This document shows, piece after piece, positions 53,954-63,692 of a stretch of 64,000 nucleotides of DNA (positions are counted from its first letter, which is position 1; every line of letters starts with the position of its first letter). Location: contig JALJCQ010000030.1 of the NCBI GenBank assembly GCA_023091665.1, forward strand, positions 64,501-128,500, given 5' to 3'. The notes under the pieces are model-generated. The model saw nothing but the letters and a program-made list of their open reading frames with translations, did not search any database and was not told where the DNA came from. The position numbers and the translations under genes are program-made. Source of the stretch: Pythium myriotylum. Taxonomy: Eukaryota > Oomycota > Peronosporomycetes > Pythiales > Pythiaceae.

Positions 53954-56653
53954 TTAGAACTGCCGCCAGCAAGAGTACTGTCTGGCACGGCATTCCAGGG
54001 CGAAACGACTTGACGGCGCATCGTCCAATCTAGCGCGCAACAGAATCGTGCCCAATGGGCCCAACAAGAAGTTATCATCGAATTTGGCGAGATTAGTGTC
54101 AACTTCCCCTGGAGAGAGCAGAAACGTCAGGAAAGGGTCGAGGTCGACAAGGGCCGTGTGATTCTGTGGTTGGGCGAATTCTCGAGTCAACAAAGTTAGC
54201 TCTGCCGAATACTCCTGACCGTCGCCTCCCATGACGCGGAAGCGCATCGCCCTGCAGCGCAGCATGATCTGTTGCGCTCTGCGGCGGAAATCTTCGTCCA
54301 GATGACCCCATTCCGTGCGAATGAGCACGCCAGCGCCTGCTTTCAGCAGCTGGACTTCGGGTTCTGCAAGAGCGAGCCGGAAGATCAGGGTACCCTCGGT
54401 GGACTCGGTCGAGTGCACAACACTGTAACCCTTGGTGCTGCGAATTGTATGTTCCTCAGCCTCGAGTCTGGAGACCAAGTCGAAAGAGCTACTGGCAAAC
54501 GGTTGATCAGTCATCAGTTGCTGAAACTCGGTCCGATAGCATCCAGTCAAGTCGAACAACGCGTAGAAGCGCGAGAGCTCGCGCCGGTGGAAGTGTAGAA
54601 CCATGTCAAGGAGATGTATTTCGACATCCAGCACCGCCAGACGCAGCGGAATGGACAAGGCCAGCCACCGCTCGTTTGAGATGGGATCCGGAAGCATGGC
54701 GCGCATCAATTCAATATCTTTACCCGACTTGAATTGCTCGTCATGGAGTTGTAGGACGGTATTCAATGCTTGAAACAAACGATCCATGCACGGCGAAACG
54801 GAACACTTCCAGAGTGCCGGGAAAGGAGTGAGCCATGCCTCGATTTTTCGTTTCATCTGACTATAGTTCTGTTCCAGATTGTGCCGGACGAGGATGAGAT
54901 CAGCGTTGTCTAGAGCCTTGTCCTCACCCAGCGGATGAAACAGTCCGCACAGCTCGTTCTTGAAAGTCGAAATGGACTCGGCGAGGTTCTTGTCCATCTC
55001 ATACAGCATGGCCGTCGACGATTTGATGGCCTCGATTTGGCCGCAGATCTCATGCTTTCGGCCCTCAATGGCGGAATGCTGCTGGATGCCTGTCGTGACG
55101 CACTTCGAAATGCAGTTCGAGAATGTATCCAAGGTAGCAGTGACTTTCTGCAGACGTCGCTGAAGGCGCTCGTTCTTCCATCTAGCGATTCTGTCTTGAC
55201 AGGTCTCGTTCGGATCTTCATGTCGCTGCTTGACGGCACGAATGCCGACGTCAAACTCGGGATCGGCCGAAAGACGAGCAGAGGCGCAGTCGGCACTGCT
55301 GCATTGCATGCGTCGCTGCCATTCGCTTGCATAGAGCGGCTGATTGGCGTGCTCGACAAGTTCTTTCTCAAACGCACACTTGCTCCATAAACTTTCGGTT
55401 GCGATCTTGAGCACTGTTGCCTCACTAAGAATCCTCACGACGAAAATATCTTCACATATTTCACACTCCTCAAGCAAACGCAAGAAGGTGGCATCACTCA
55501 TATCCACACGATATTCTTCGAATGCGTTGTTCCGATCCAAAATATACTCGATTTCGGCATTGATTTCACGACGTGATGCTTCTTGCAATTCCCCCATACG
55601 CTTGTTGATTGCTATTCCCAACTGATCCACTCGGGATTTCAGTTTGTCTCTAGCGTCCTTGGTCGTCACGTCATCACTGGAGGTGTACGCGAGGCTTCCA
55701 AAGGACGCCAATTCGACCGCAATCCTTGGCTGATTTGACCCACCAGCGACAGCTTGACCAATGTTAACCCCAAGACCAAGCGCTGATCCAACCAACCGAC
55801 CATGCAATCCACCAAACGCCACGAATAGAGTACTGAGAAGGGTCATCGCGCCACAGACTATCTGTAGGTTGTCCACTTTGTCGAGCTCTTTCAATTTGGC
55901 CTCGAGATCAGTCCGCTGCGAATCATGTTGAGCCAGCAGTGCGTTGATCTCTTTGTGGATGTCCAACATCTTTAAGGTCAGAGTGCCGACGAGCTGGGCT
56001 TGCTCTTGCTCTATCTCCTCGTAGAACACCTTGAGCTTGTGGTTGTATGCGTCTTGCTGTGCTTGGCGGCTCCATAAGGTCTCCAGACGTTGTCGGTGCT
56101 GTTTGAGCCTGTTCACGAGCTTCGTCTCGTCCACAATGGTTTGAGCGAGCTGCTTGCAGTCGGTGGCGAGCCAATTCCCATCGAAGTGCTCAAGCTTGGC
56201 TCGAGCGCGAGCTAGGAGGTGAGTCAAATACTGCAGCGCTTGCTTATCCTCTGCGCTCAGTTCCGCGCTGTCGTCCAGCGACGCCTGGATATCGACCTCG
56301 AGGCGATGGTCAGCGAGCACGGTCGTTGGGATCGCTGATCGAGTCGCGCACGACAACAGCACGACCGCGCGGTGGCATGCAAAATAGGCTTCCATCATTT
56401 TGAAACTGGCTGCATCACCGGTTGTAGTGACATCAAGATTCGTGAACCATCCCAGCATCGGAGTGAAGTGGGGAAAATCAAGTGATTCACTAGGGTCTTG
56501 TGATTGAGTGGATGGCAGAAATCCGAGGGCGGATCTGCGAGGTTTTATATACAACGAGTAGGTTTTCCTAGGTTTCCTAATCCATAAATTCAGTTCCCCA
56601 TTTGCCCAACCCAACACAAGTCTCTGTGTTGCGCGCTTCCTACACTGCTCCAC
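53954..56653 (-). CDS. 899-codon ORF, unknown family, N-terminus derived from LTR
   Basis: One open frame from 56653 to 53954. The first ~55-60 codons (MEQCRKRATQRLVLGWANGE...) are antisense LTR B sequence; family-like protein begins near 56475. The body is helical with coiled-coil character (~150-265), a hydrophobic segment (~270-310: MTLLSTLFVAFGGLHGRLVG, then a Gly/Ala-rich helix), long helical regions, and a C-terminus with beta-like segments. I see no catalytic motif. Its 840 codons without a stop argue for recent or continuing constraint, but the native start has been lost. It may be a sister copy of the distal part of the gene family represented at 49557-53274. Confidence 0.6.
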   Translation of the reverse strand: MEQCRKRATQRLVLGWANGELNLWIRKPRKTYSLYIKPRRSALGFLPSTQSQDPSESLDFPHFTPMLGWFTNLDVTTTGDAASFKMMEAYFACHRAVVLLSCATRSAIPTTVLADHRLEVDIQASLDDSAELSAEDKQALQYLTHLLARARAKLEHFDGNWLATDCKQLAQTIVDETKLVNRLKQHRQRLETLWSRQAQQDAYNHKLKVFYEEIEQEQAQLVGTLTLKMLDIHKEINALLAQHDSQRTDLEAKLKELDKVDNLQIVCGAMTLLSTLFVAFGGLHGRLVGSALGLGVNIGQAVAGGSNQPRIAVELASFGSLAYTSSDDVTTKDARDKLKSRVDQLGIAINKRMGELQEASRREINAEIEYILDRNNAFEEYRVDMSDATFLRLLEECEICEDIFVVRILSEATVLKIATESLWSKCAFEKELVEHANQPLYASEWQRRMQCSSADCASARLSADPEFDVGIRAVKQRHEDPNETCQDRIARWKNERLQRRLQKVTATLDTFSNCISKCVTTGIQQHSAIEGRKHEICGQIEAIKSSTAMLYEMDKNLAESISTFKNELCGLFHPLGEDKALDNADLILVRHNLEQNYSQMKRKIEAWLTPFPALWKCSVSPCMDRLFQALNTVLQLHDEQFKSGKDIELMRAMLPDPISNERWLALSIPLRLAVLDVEIHLLDMVLHFHRRELSRFYALFDLTGCYRTEFQQLMTDQPFASSSFDLVSRLEAEEHTIRSTKGYSVVHSTESTEGTLIFRLALAEPEVQLLKAGAGVLIRTEWGHLDEDFRRRAQQIMLRCRAMRFRVMGGDGQEYSAELTLLTREFAQPQNHTALVDLDPFLTFLLSPGEVDTNLAKFDDNFLLGPLGTILLRARLDDAPSSRFALECRARQYSCWRQF

Positions 56654-56688
56654 AGTGTACGTGACGTAACGAGGTCAGCCTCGTTACA
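56490..56688 (+). repeat. LTR B fragment, plus orientation, 5'-truncated
   Basis: Matches the 3' ~200 bp of the LTR at 44430-44767 but in reverse orientation. It ends CTCGTTACA and is followed by the primer site TGGTAGCACTTCGTAGTCC (56691-56709) and leader to 56720. It contains the TATA-like box. Confidence 0.85.
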
Positions 56689-56719
56689 CCTGGTAGCACT
56701 TCGTAGTCCGCCCAGCGAC

Positions 56720-57730
56720 TCTTATACGCGCAGACTCCTCGAGCTGCAGTTTGCGCAACTGCAGCGAGATCCCCATCGCTCGACGTTCTAGTCGAGGCGG
56801 AGAGTCGACGTTGCCTCCTTGCGGCAGACGTCGAGACCTTCCTCACATAGTGCTGCCCCTGTGGCAAGCACTGTCTTCTTGGCTCGTGCGACTCATTCGC
56901 ACGAGGATCTTCCTCACTTGACTCATGCGACTCACTCGCACGAGAAGTCTCCGGCGCTGTCTGCGACTCTACGCAGACCCCGGCAGCTGGCTCGACGACA
57001 AAGGTCGACTCTTTGTCGTAGTCTTGGGCAGTCGTACTAACGACCGAGCGACTGATGAGGCCATCACACTCATCTTCACACGTCCACGTGCATCTGGACG
57101 CTCCAGAACCGACATCAGGTGGCCACCTGATGACCGAGCGGCGGGCATCGTAACGGATCGATGCCGCCAGCTAATCCATGGCTCGTGTGAACGAAGCCAT
57201 GGCAGGCCTAGAATGACGTCGAACTTGTCATCTAGATCGAGTACGACAAAGTCGTTGTCGTACTCATTGCCTTCAAGCGTGTAGTGGAAGCCCACTACGC
57301 GTTTCATAACCTTCACCGTTGCGCCAGTTGCAAGGCGCACCGTCATCCTCGTAGGAGGAATGTCTCGCTCGACAACGTCGAGCCTCAAAGACTCGATAGA
57401 CTGTCGTCGAACGAAGTTGTTCGACGCCCCACAGTCTACGAGGGCACGAAGCGAAGACGAAGCTCCTTCGACTTCGAGCTCCAAGGTGATGAGGGCCTCA
57501 TCATCACCAGGTGTGGCGAAGCACAGAGACTGTGCTTTGGGAGCAGCCTTCGTCAAGAGTCCCACAAACTCTCTTGACGTGACTGGATCAGTAGGGCGCT
57601 CCGCCCCTACTGACCCTGACCGTTTTTTTTGTTGATCATCACGCTGCTGTTTCTTCGCAGCGTGTTGATCCGACCACTGGACCTTCTTGTCCATGTGGCG
57701 ACCGCGTCCATTGCCGCGAGGCACTGGGCG
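56720..57730 (-). pseudogene. duplicate of Gypsy B gag-protease distal part
   Basis: Near-identical to 42394-43404 over 1011 bp, including the retropepsin and its downstream sequence. The upstream capsid and start are missing. It abuts an LTR of opposite polarity on the left and a SWIM-domain fragment on the right, so both edges are recombination junctions. Confidence 0.9.
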
Positions 57731-57996
57731 TCACGAGCGAGCGGGCCTCGAGTCCTTTGTGCTCTGCCTGGTGCACGTCGTACTGGGAGCGCTTGAAGCG
57801 CCGCGTCCATGTCGATTTTCTTCTCCAATGCCATCGTGGCGAGAACGTACTCGCACATCCAGCCGCTTTGCCGGTGGCCAGCGCAATCGCATACATAGGC
57901 TTGGCGGACAATTTCGATCTGATCGACATCAAGATAACAAATGTTAGGCCGTGTTTGCATTGTCGGGTGCACCATACTCACTTCCGTTGGCGCCCA
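57731..57996 (-). pseudogene. MULE-like transposase fragment with SWIM zinc finger
   Basis: Minus frame reads STWAPTEVSM... QAYVCDCAGHRQSGWMCEYV then ALEKKIDMDAALQALPVRR. CxC...CxH is the SWIM pattern; the last His is Tyr here (MCEYV). It ends at 57731 where Gypsy B sequence begins. It is the downstream part of the gene whose upstream part is 62071-62634. Confidence 0.65.
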
Positions 57997-59363
57997 TGTG
58001 ATGAAGCCGCTGGTCAAAATCCCTCCGGGGATGTCGGTTAAGACCGCCTCCATCGGGACCGCGGTTCGGCCCGGGCCTCTGTGCGGAATGATGGTAAGGA
58101 GTGATGGTCACTCCCAAGCTCTCGGGGGCGAACACCCTGGGGCGAAGGTACTCGGCTGTGACCTTTCAGGTGTAGCCGGGTTGGGTTCAGACCCGTTTGT
58201 ATGTTTGCATATTAGGCCTGTAGAGGTAGTTTATTAGACAGTTGAATCAGAGCGACTGATCCGAGGGGTTGCCCCCTAGGATCTATTATGGATTACAGGG
58301 AGCCGACCCCGGGAAGGGTCGCGCTCAAAGGTCGCCCAAGGGGGATCCCTTGGAGAAAGCGACCGCCGCTAGTATCTAGAAAGAACATCTAATAAGACTC
58401 TACATTTTGCCTCGATCTGCACAAGCGTCTTTCCTGCCAGTGTCGGCTCATCCAACCATACCATCGCAGTGACCTGGGGAACTGGGTAGCGATCGGCGAC
58501 TTACCAAGGTAACCGATTAGCGTAGCTGCGTGTGGTGTGTTTGTGTGTGTCGGGTTCCTGGGGGCGAGACGCTTAGACCGAGTGTCAAAGTGTTGTAGCA
58601 CCCTTTCCCCTGAACCATTTACCTGGGATATTGGCTCACGCCAGATCCTTGGTATTCCATATTTGCATATTCCCGGTATTGCGATTAGAGGACTTTTCCC
58701 TGGTTGGAACTGCTCCTAGAAAGCGTACCAAAAGACTGTCACTAGTGCTTTACCGTTATCGGTCGGTTCGCCTAGAGACACCCCCGGGAAGTTTCTGCCC
58801 CGGGGTACAGCCTGAAACCCTTTGTCTCAGTACACTGGGGAATAAGGTATCTGATTGCCTGAGTGTGTACTATTATTAGTTACTACTCACTACGCCTGTG
58901 TGATTTCTTCGCACGAACCCTTGCTCGGCGCATCCGATACGTAGCTTCGAAGAGCTGCTTAAGAGCATCTCCACCCGTCACTGTAAAACGCCCCTGTAAA
59001 ACGATAAATTTCCCGGAGCGTAATTTACTTCCCCACCGCGGCCCTGAAAACTGATAAACTGTAAAAACGACACTGCAAAAATCGCCTCGACCCTGCAAAC
59101 GTGCGCACGTTTCCAGTGCGAGAGCGGATTTTGCAGTGTCGGGATTCTCAGATATTCTCAGTAAAATTATCAGATATCATCAGTGCATTCGATGGAGCCG
59201 CCAAGGGAAACCGCGCCATTTCAAGATTTCTTCTTCAAGATCGGCACGGCGCGCACGCATCCGAACAGGTTCGTACCTGCAACTGCGGGAAGCGGTCACC
59301 GTCTTGCCCTGATCACCCACCACGCCTGTGGTCTGCTCGTTGTAGTCCTTTTCGCTATCGACG

Positions 59364-60308
59364 ATGTCAACGCGCACTCGTGGAACGAACTTCTCCATAT
59401 CGGAGGAGCAACAGTTGTGCCGATCATATCTAGCTATCGGCAAGGACGCGACAACGGGCACCAACCAAGACAGCGGCACGTTCTGGGACCGCATTTGGGG
59501 TGATTTCTGCAAGGCGATGGGTCCGGATGCTGAAGAGCGCAGTCTACGCTCACTCGAAAGCAAGTGGTCGGCAATTAATGCCGCCGTCAGCAAGTTTGTT
59601 GGTGCGATGGCGATTGTCCGAGCTACACCGGAATCGGGCGAGACCGCTGAGGACCAGATTGTTCGTGCTACAGTGGCGTACTTCAAGATCGTCGACGGCG
59701 CAAGCCAAGAGGACGAAACGGCCAACCCGCCACCCAAGAAGAAGGCCAAGAGCAAGGCGCGAGTGTTTAAGTATCTGCACTGTTGGCGCATCCTCGAGAC
59801 GGAGCCCAAGTGGCAGACTTTTCGAGACCCGCAAGAAGCCACCGAAGGGAAAGCACCAGGGCCTGCGCCAGCATCAGCGGGCCGCCCGAAGGGCGTGAAG
59901 GCGTCAAAGGACGAAGTGAAGAGTGCAGCTACCATGGAGATGAACTACAAGCGCCTTGCGCACGCTACGCAGCTGATCGCAAAGTCAAGCGCCAGGCGCG
60001 TGCAGGCGCTCGAAGACGCAAACAACCTGGCACTCTTCTCGCTCCAGCTGGCAGGTTTGGATCCAGCTGCGCAGCAGTTCATCAAGCTCCGTCGAGAGGC
60101 CGTTTTGAGTGAGATGGGTGCAGGGGGTGGTGGAGGTGGTGTCGAGTCGGCTCAATCGCCTAAGGATTGCGCCAACGGCGACACCACCAGCACGATCGTG
60201 AACACGAGCGACACCAACGACGACACCGCACCAGACGGCGATGTGAAGGACAGTGGCACTGCCGTCGTGGTCGTTGATGACGACGATGAGGGTGGTGAGT
60301 CCGTTTGA
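59364..60308 (+). CDS. PIF-associated Myb/SANT-like protein, intact
   Basis: MSTRTRGTNFSISEEQQLCR start, 314 codons. Myb/trihelix-like N-terminal ~85 residues (FWDRIWGDFCKAMG, SLESKWSAINAAV), Lys-rich linker, helical middle (ARRVQALEDANNLALFSLQL), Gly-rich stretch (~250) and an acidic tail. Presumed partner of the transposase at 60462-61775, transcribed towards it with 153 bp between the stops. Confidence 0.88.
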   Translation: MSTRTRGTNFSISEEQQLCRSYLAIGKDATTGTNQDSGTFWDRIWGDFCKAMGPDAEERSLRSLESKWSAINAAVSKFVGAMAIVRATPESGETAEDQIVRATVAYFKIVDGASQEDETANPPPKKKAKSKARVFKYLHCWRILETEPKWQTFRDPQEATEGKAPGPAPASAGRPKGVKASKDEVKSAATMEMNYKRLAHATQLIAKSSARRVQALEDANNLALFSLQLAGLDPAAQQFIKLRREAVLSEMGAGGGGGGVESAQSPKDCANGDTTSTIVNTSDTNDDTAPDGDVKDSGTAVVVVDDDDEGGESV

Positions 60309-60461
60309 TGTGGGTAGCATGGTGAATGCACCAACAACCTAGAATATGCACGTGATCGGAATGAGTAGAAAGAAGCGTCCAGAGAGTATCAAGAGTAGGA
60401 GCATTTCAGTACAAGTCCGGGTTTGAAGCACATTCATTCCACCCCTCCGATTATACGCATT

Positions 60462-61775
60462 TCAATCCGCAAAGAACGACTCGTGGTCTTGTTTTGCCGT
60501 CCACAGGTGCTCGATGAGATCGTTTTGTAGCGTCTTGTGACCGTCCACATCCCGAATCTTGGCCATTGCTGTCAGCAGCGCATCAAAAGTCATATCCTCT
60601 CGTGCCGATGATTGAACACGCCTGGGTTGAAACAAAACGTCATCGTCTCGATCGTGATTCTCCTCATCCTCTACGATCATGTTATTCATGATCACACACG
60701 CCTTCCACGTATCACGGAGATGTTCATGACTCCACGATCTTGCCGGCTGTGTGAGGATCGCGAAGCGTCCCTGCATGACCCCGAAGCACCGCTCGACATC
60801 CTTTCGCACCGCCTCCTGCTTGCGTGCGAACCACTTCTCCTTCTCCGTTGCAGGCTGACTGATGGTTTTCACGAACACAGACCAACGGGGATAGATTCCA
60901 TCGCAGAGCAAGTAGCACATAGAGTAGTTCTTCCCGTTCACTTGGAACTCGTGGGCAGGCGCGTGGCCTTGGAGCCAATCGACGATCAGCGGGGACCGAT
61001 CTATGACGTTGATGTCGTTGTTGGAGCCTGCTGTGCCGATATAGCTGTGCCAAATCCACAAGTTTGATGTGGCCACTGCCTCCATGATGATTGAAGCCTC
61101 GCCTTCTCGATCTTGGAACATTCCACGCCATGAACCCGGACAATTCTTCCACGTCCAATGCGTGCAATCTAGAGAGCCGAACATACCAGGGAATCCGCGC
61201 CGCTTGTTGATCTTGGTGTGGCGTGCGATGTCGTCGTCGGTGGGTTGCCGCAGGTACTCGTCGCCGAAATGATGAATGATTGCTAGAGCTAATCGACGGA
61301 AGCTCTCACCCGCAGTGCTCTCTCCAATTCGAACGTACTCATCAGTGGCATCCGCCGGTACACCGTAACAGAACATGCGGAGCGCCGCTGTTATTTTCTG
61401 GTACGGAGAGAGACCGCAGCGACCAATAGCGTCAGGTTTCTGTCGGAAGTAGTCGTCGGTGGCAAGCGCGCCCTCCAAGATCCGATCGAACACGCCGCGG
61501 CTCATTCGGAAACGACGGCGGAAGTGCCGCTCGTCGAACGTGGGGGCGAGCTGGAAGTAGTCTTTGTAGAGCTGCTTGTGGCCGGCGGCGTGGTCTCGGT
61601 CGATGTTCGCCTTCTTGCCTGGTCGGGAGCCCCCTTGTTTCTTTGCGGCTCGCTTAGCCGACGCAGACTGCATGAAAGCGTCGTGGGCAGCGCGCAGCAC
61701 CAGCATATCTTCCTCTTCTTCGTCGTCGCCACCACAGTGCTGCTCCAGTAGGCGCTTGATCACGTCGGCGTTCAT
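60462..61775 (-). CDS. HARBI1-like DDE transposase, intact
   Basis: ATG at 61775 (MNADVIKRLLEQHCGG), 437 codons without a stop. Helix-turn-helix-like N-terminal region (HFRRRFRMSRGVFDRI; LSPYQKITAALRMFCYG). The DDE_4-type catalytic core has D203 in FGSLDCTHW, D254 in NNDINVIDRS and E328 in DVERCFGV. All three acidic residues are present. The homologue at 37071-38405 is broken by a stop, which makes this the only candidate source of transposase in the window. Confidence 0.93.
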   Translation of the reverse strand: MNADVIKRLLEQHCGGDDEEEEDMLVLRAAHDAFMQSASAKRAAKKQGGSRPGKKANIDRDHAAGHKQLYKDYFQLAPTFDERHFRRRFRMSRGVFDRILEGALATDDYFRQKPDAIGRCGLSPYQKITAALRMFCYGVPADATDEYVRIGESTAGESFRRLALAIIHHFGDEYLRQPTDDDIARHTKINKRRGFPGMFGSLDCTHWTWKNCPGSWRGMFQDREGEASIIMEAVATSNLWIWHSYIGTAGSNNDINVIDRSPLIVDWLQGHAPAHEFQVNGKNYSMCYLLCDGIYPRWSVFVKTISQPATEKEKWFARKQEAVRKDVERCFGVMQGRFAILTQPARSWSHEHLRDTWKACVIMNNMIVEDEENHDRDDDVLFQPRRVQSSAREDMTFDALLTAMAKIRDVDGHKTLQNDLIEHLWTAKQDHESFFAD

Positions 61776-62070
61776 TCCGCGGCTGTCACTCGAGCTCGCT
61801 TTCTCGTCGCCTACTCTCCTCGCGCCCTTCTTTGACGAAAATTCGAACTACTCGTTTTCAGTGGCATTTTTTCAGTGTCCCGGTGGGGGACCGCTCAATA
61901 AATTCCCAAGAGCGCCATATCTTTCACGGTAAATCAGGTTTTTCAGGGGCGTTTTTACAGTGACGGGTGGAGATGCCCTAAGGATACACAACGTGAGGGA
62001 GGGTGGTGTATTAATTCTATTAATTCACTATCACCCTAGGCTCCGCAAACTGGCCACCCACTTCGTCACA

Positions 62071-62634
62071 GAATCTGATCGAGGCTTTTCATCGCGTAAT
62101 CAAGAAAGTTGCTGACTCAACCCTCCGCGCATCGACAGCGACGGTTCTCAACGGTACCATCCCAAAGATTCTCCGCATGGCTGGTCTTGAGTGGTCGAAG
62201 CCAGACGCTCAGCTACAAGTAAGAGCGTAAGAGCTGTAAGAGCGATCACCCATTACGGAATTGGTAGGTGCAAGTAGTGTTGTTTTTACTCAGATCAACA
62301 ACTGATTGGAGTTTTTCTAGGTCCGATCCCGGCCGAAATGTTTGTCGCTGCACGAGCCCTAGTGTTGTACAAGGAGAATTATATGCGCATGTGCAAGCCC
62401 GGGACGAAAGCAACCTGCGCAGTCGTCTTCAACGCCTCTGCGTACATGCACGATACGAGCAACAGCCTCAACGCTACATCGGTCACTGCCGCGCGTGTGA
62501 AGCGCATGGCCAACTCTCTGAAGGGTCAGTTGGTCGCCAAGAAGTCAGCAACGGACCACTTCTCTATTTGTCGATGTGCACTGTCACCGTTCGCAACAAC
62601 AGCCATGGGGTATTGACCAATCGTTCGACATGGG
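62071..62634 (+). pseudogene. MULE-like transposase fragment, upstream half
   Basis: Plus frame from the LTR end reads QNLIEAFHRVIKKVAD and further helical sequence to LEWSKPDAQLQ. A probable intron follows (GTAAGAGC at 62219 to TTTTTCTAG near 62321), then coding pieces with a frameshift (PAEMFVAARALVLYKENYMR; VTVRNNSHGVLTNRSTW). NxIExFH is typical of the region before the SWIM finger in oomycete MULE transposases. The frame at the right edge (TNRSTW) continues exactly into the minus-strand fragment at 57996. Confidence 0.6.
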
Positions 62635-63692
62635 TGTGATGAAGTGGGTGGCCAGTTTGCGGAGCCTAGGGTGATAGTGAATTAATAGAATTAATACACC
62701 ACCCTCCCTCACGTTGTGTATCCTTAAGCAGCTCTTCGAAGCTACGTATCGGATGCGCCGAGCAAGGGTTCGTGCGAAGAAATCACACAGGCGTAGTGAG
62801 TAGTAACTAATAATAGTACACACTCAGGCAATCAGATACCTTATTCCCCAGTGTACTGAGACAAAGGGTTTCAGGCTGTACCCCGGGGCAGAAACTTCCC
62901 GGGGGTGTCTCTAGGCGAACCGACCGATAACGGTAAAGCACTAGTGACAGTCTTTTGGTACGCTTTCTAGGAGCAGTTCCAACCAGGGAAAAGTCCTCTA
63001 ATCGCAATACCGGGAATATGCAAATATGGAATACCAAGGATCTGGCGTGAGCCAATATCCCAGGTAAATGGTTCAGGGGAAAGGGTGCTACAACACTTTG
63101 ACACTCGGTCTAAGCGTCTCGCCCCCAGGAACCCGACACACACAAACACACCACACGCAGCTACGCTAATCGGTTACCTTGGTAAGTCGCCGATCGCTAC
63201 CCAGTTCCCCAGGTCACTGCGATGGTATGGTTGGATGAGCCGACACTGGCAGGAAAGACGCTTGTGCAGATCGAGGCAAAATGTAGAGTCTTATTAGATG
63301 TTCTTTCTAGATACTAGCGGCGGTCGCTTTCTCCAAGGGATCCCCCTTGGGCGACCTTTGAGCGCGACCCTTCCCGGGGTCGGCTCCCTGTAATCCATAA
63401 TAGATCCTAGGGGGCAACCCCTCGGATCAGTCGCTCTGATTCAACTGTCTAATAAACTACCTCTACAGGCCTAATATGCAAACATACAAACGGGTCTGAA
63501 CCCAACCCGGCTACACCTGAAAGGTCACAGCCGAGTACCTTCGCCCCAGGGTATTCGCCCCCCGGGGGTCCTGGGAGTGACCATCACTCCTTACCATCAT
63601 TCCGCACAAAGGCCCGGACCCAACCGCGGTCCCGATGGAGGCGGTCTTAACCGACATCCCCCGGAGGGATTTTGACCAGTGACTTCGTCACA
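62635..63692 (-). repeat. LTR family D, right copy, inverted, unoccupied
   Basis: Reverse complement of the left copy (1058 bp), begins TGTGACGAAG and ends CTTCATCACA on the minus strand. Contains CTTAAGG with a single TAA where the left copy carries PIF 2. Followed on the left by TGGG (62631-62634), the complement of CCCA at the left LTR. Confidence 0.9.

Larger units (their letters stand above)
58963..61978. mobile_element. PIF/Harbinger DNA transposon 2 (3016 bp), apparently intact
   Basis: TIRs of ~32 bp: left GAGCATCTCCACCCGTCACT, right (reversed) GGGCATCTCCACCCGTCACT. Target duplication TAA at 58960-58962 and 61979-61981. The inverted LTR D copy at 62635-63692 retains the unoccupied site with a single TAA. 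Both genes are open. Confidence 0.96.
57997..62070 (+). repeat. LTR family D, left copy, interrupted by PIF element 2
   Basis: Begins TGTGATGAAG and ends CTTCGTCACA. Without the transposon and its duplicated TAA it is about 1055 bp and matches 62635-63692 in inverted orientation. Preceded by CCCA (57993-57996). Confidence 0.88.

Noticed and set aside
58000..63690. long terminal inverted repeats of one giant DNA transposon
   Set aside because: Each arm has LTR-type TG...CA ends, a polypurine-like flank and a 4-bp duplication pattern, so they are LTRs placed in inverted orientation by rearrangement.
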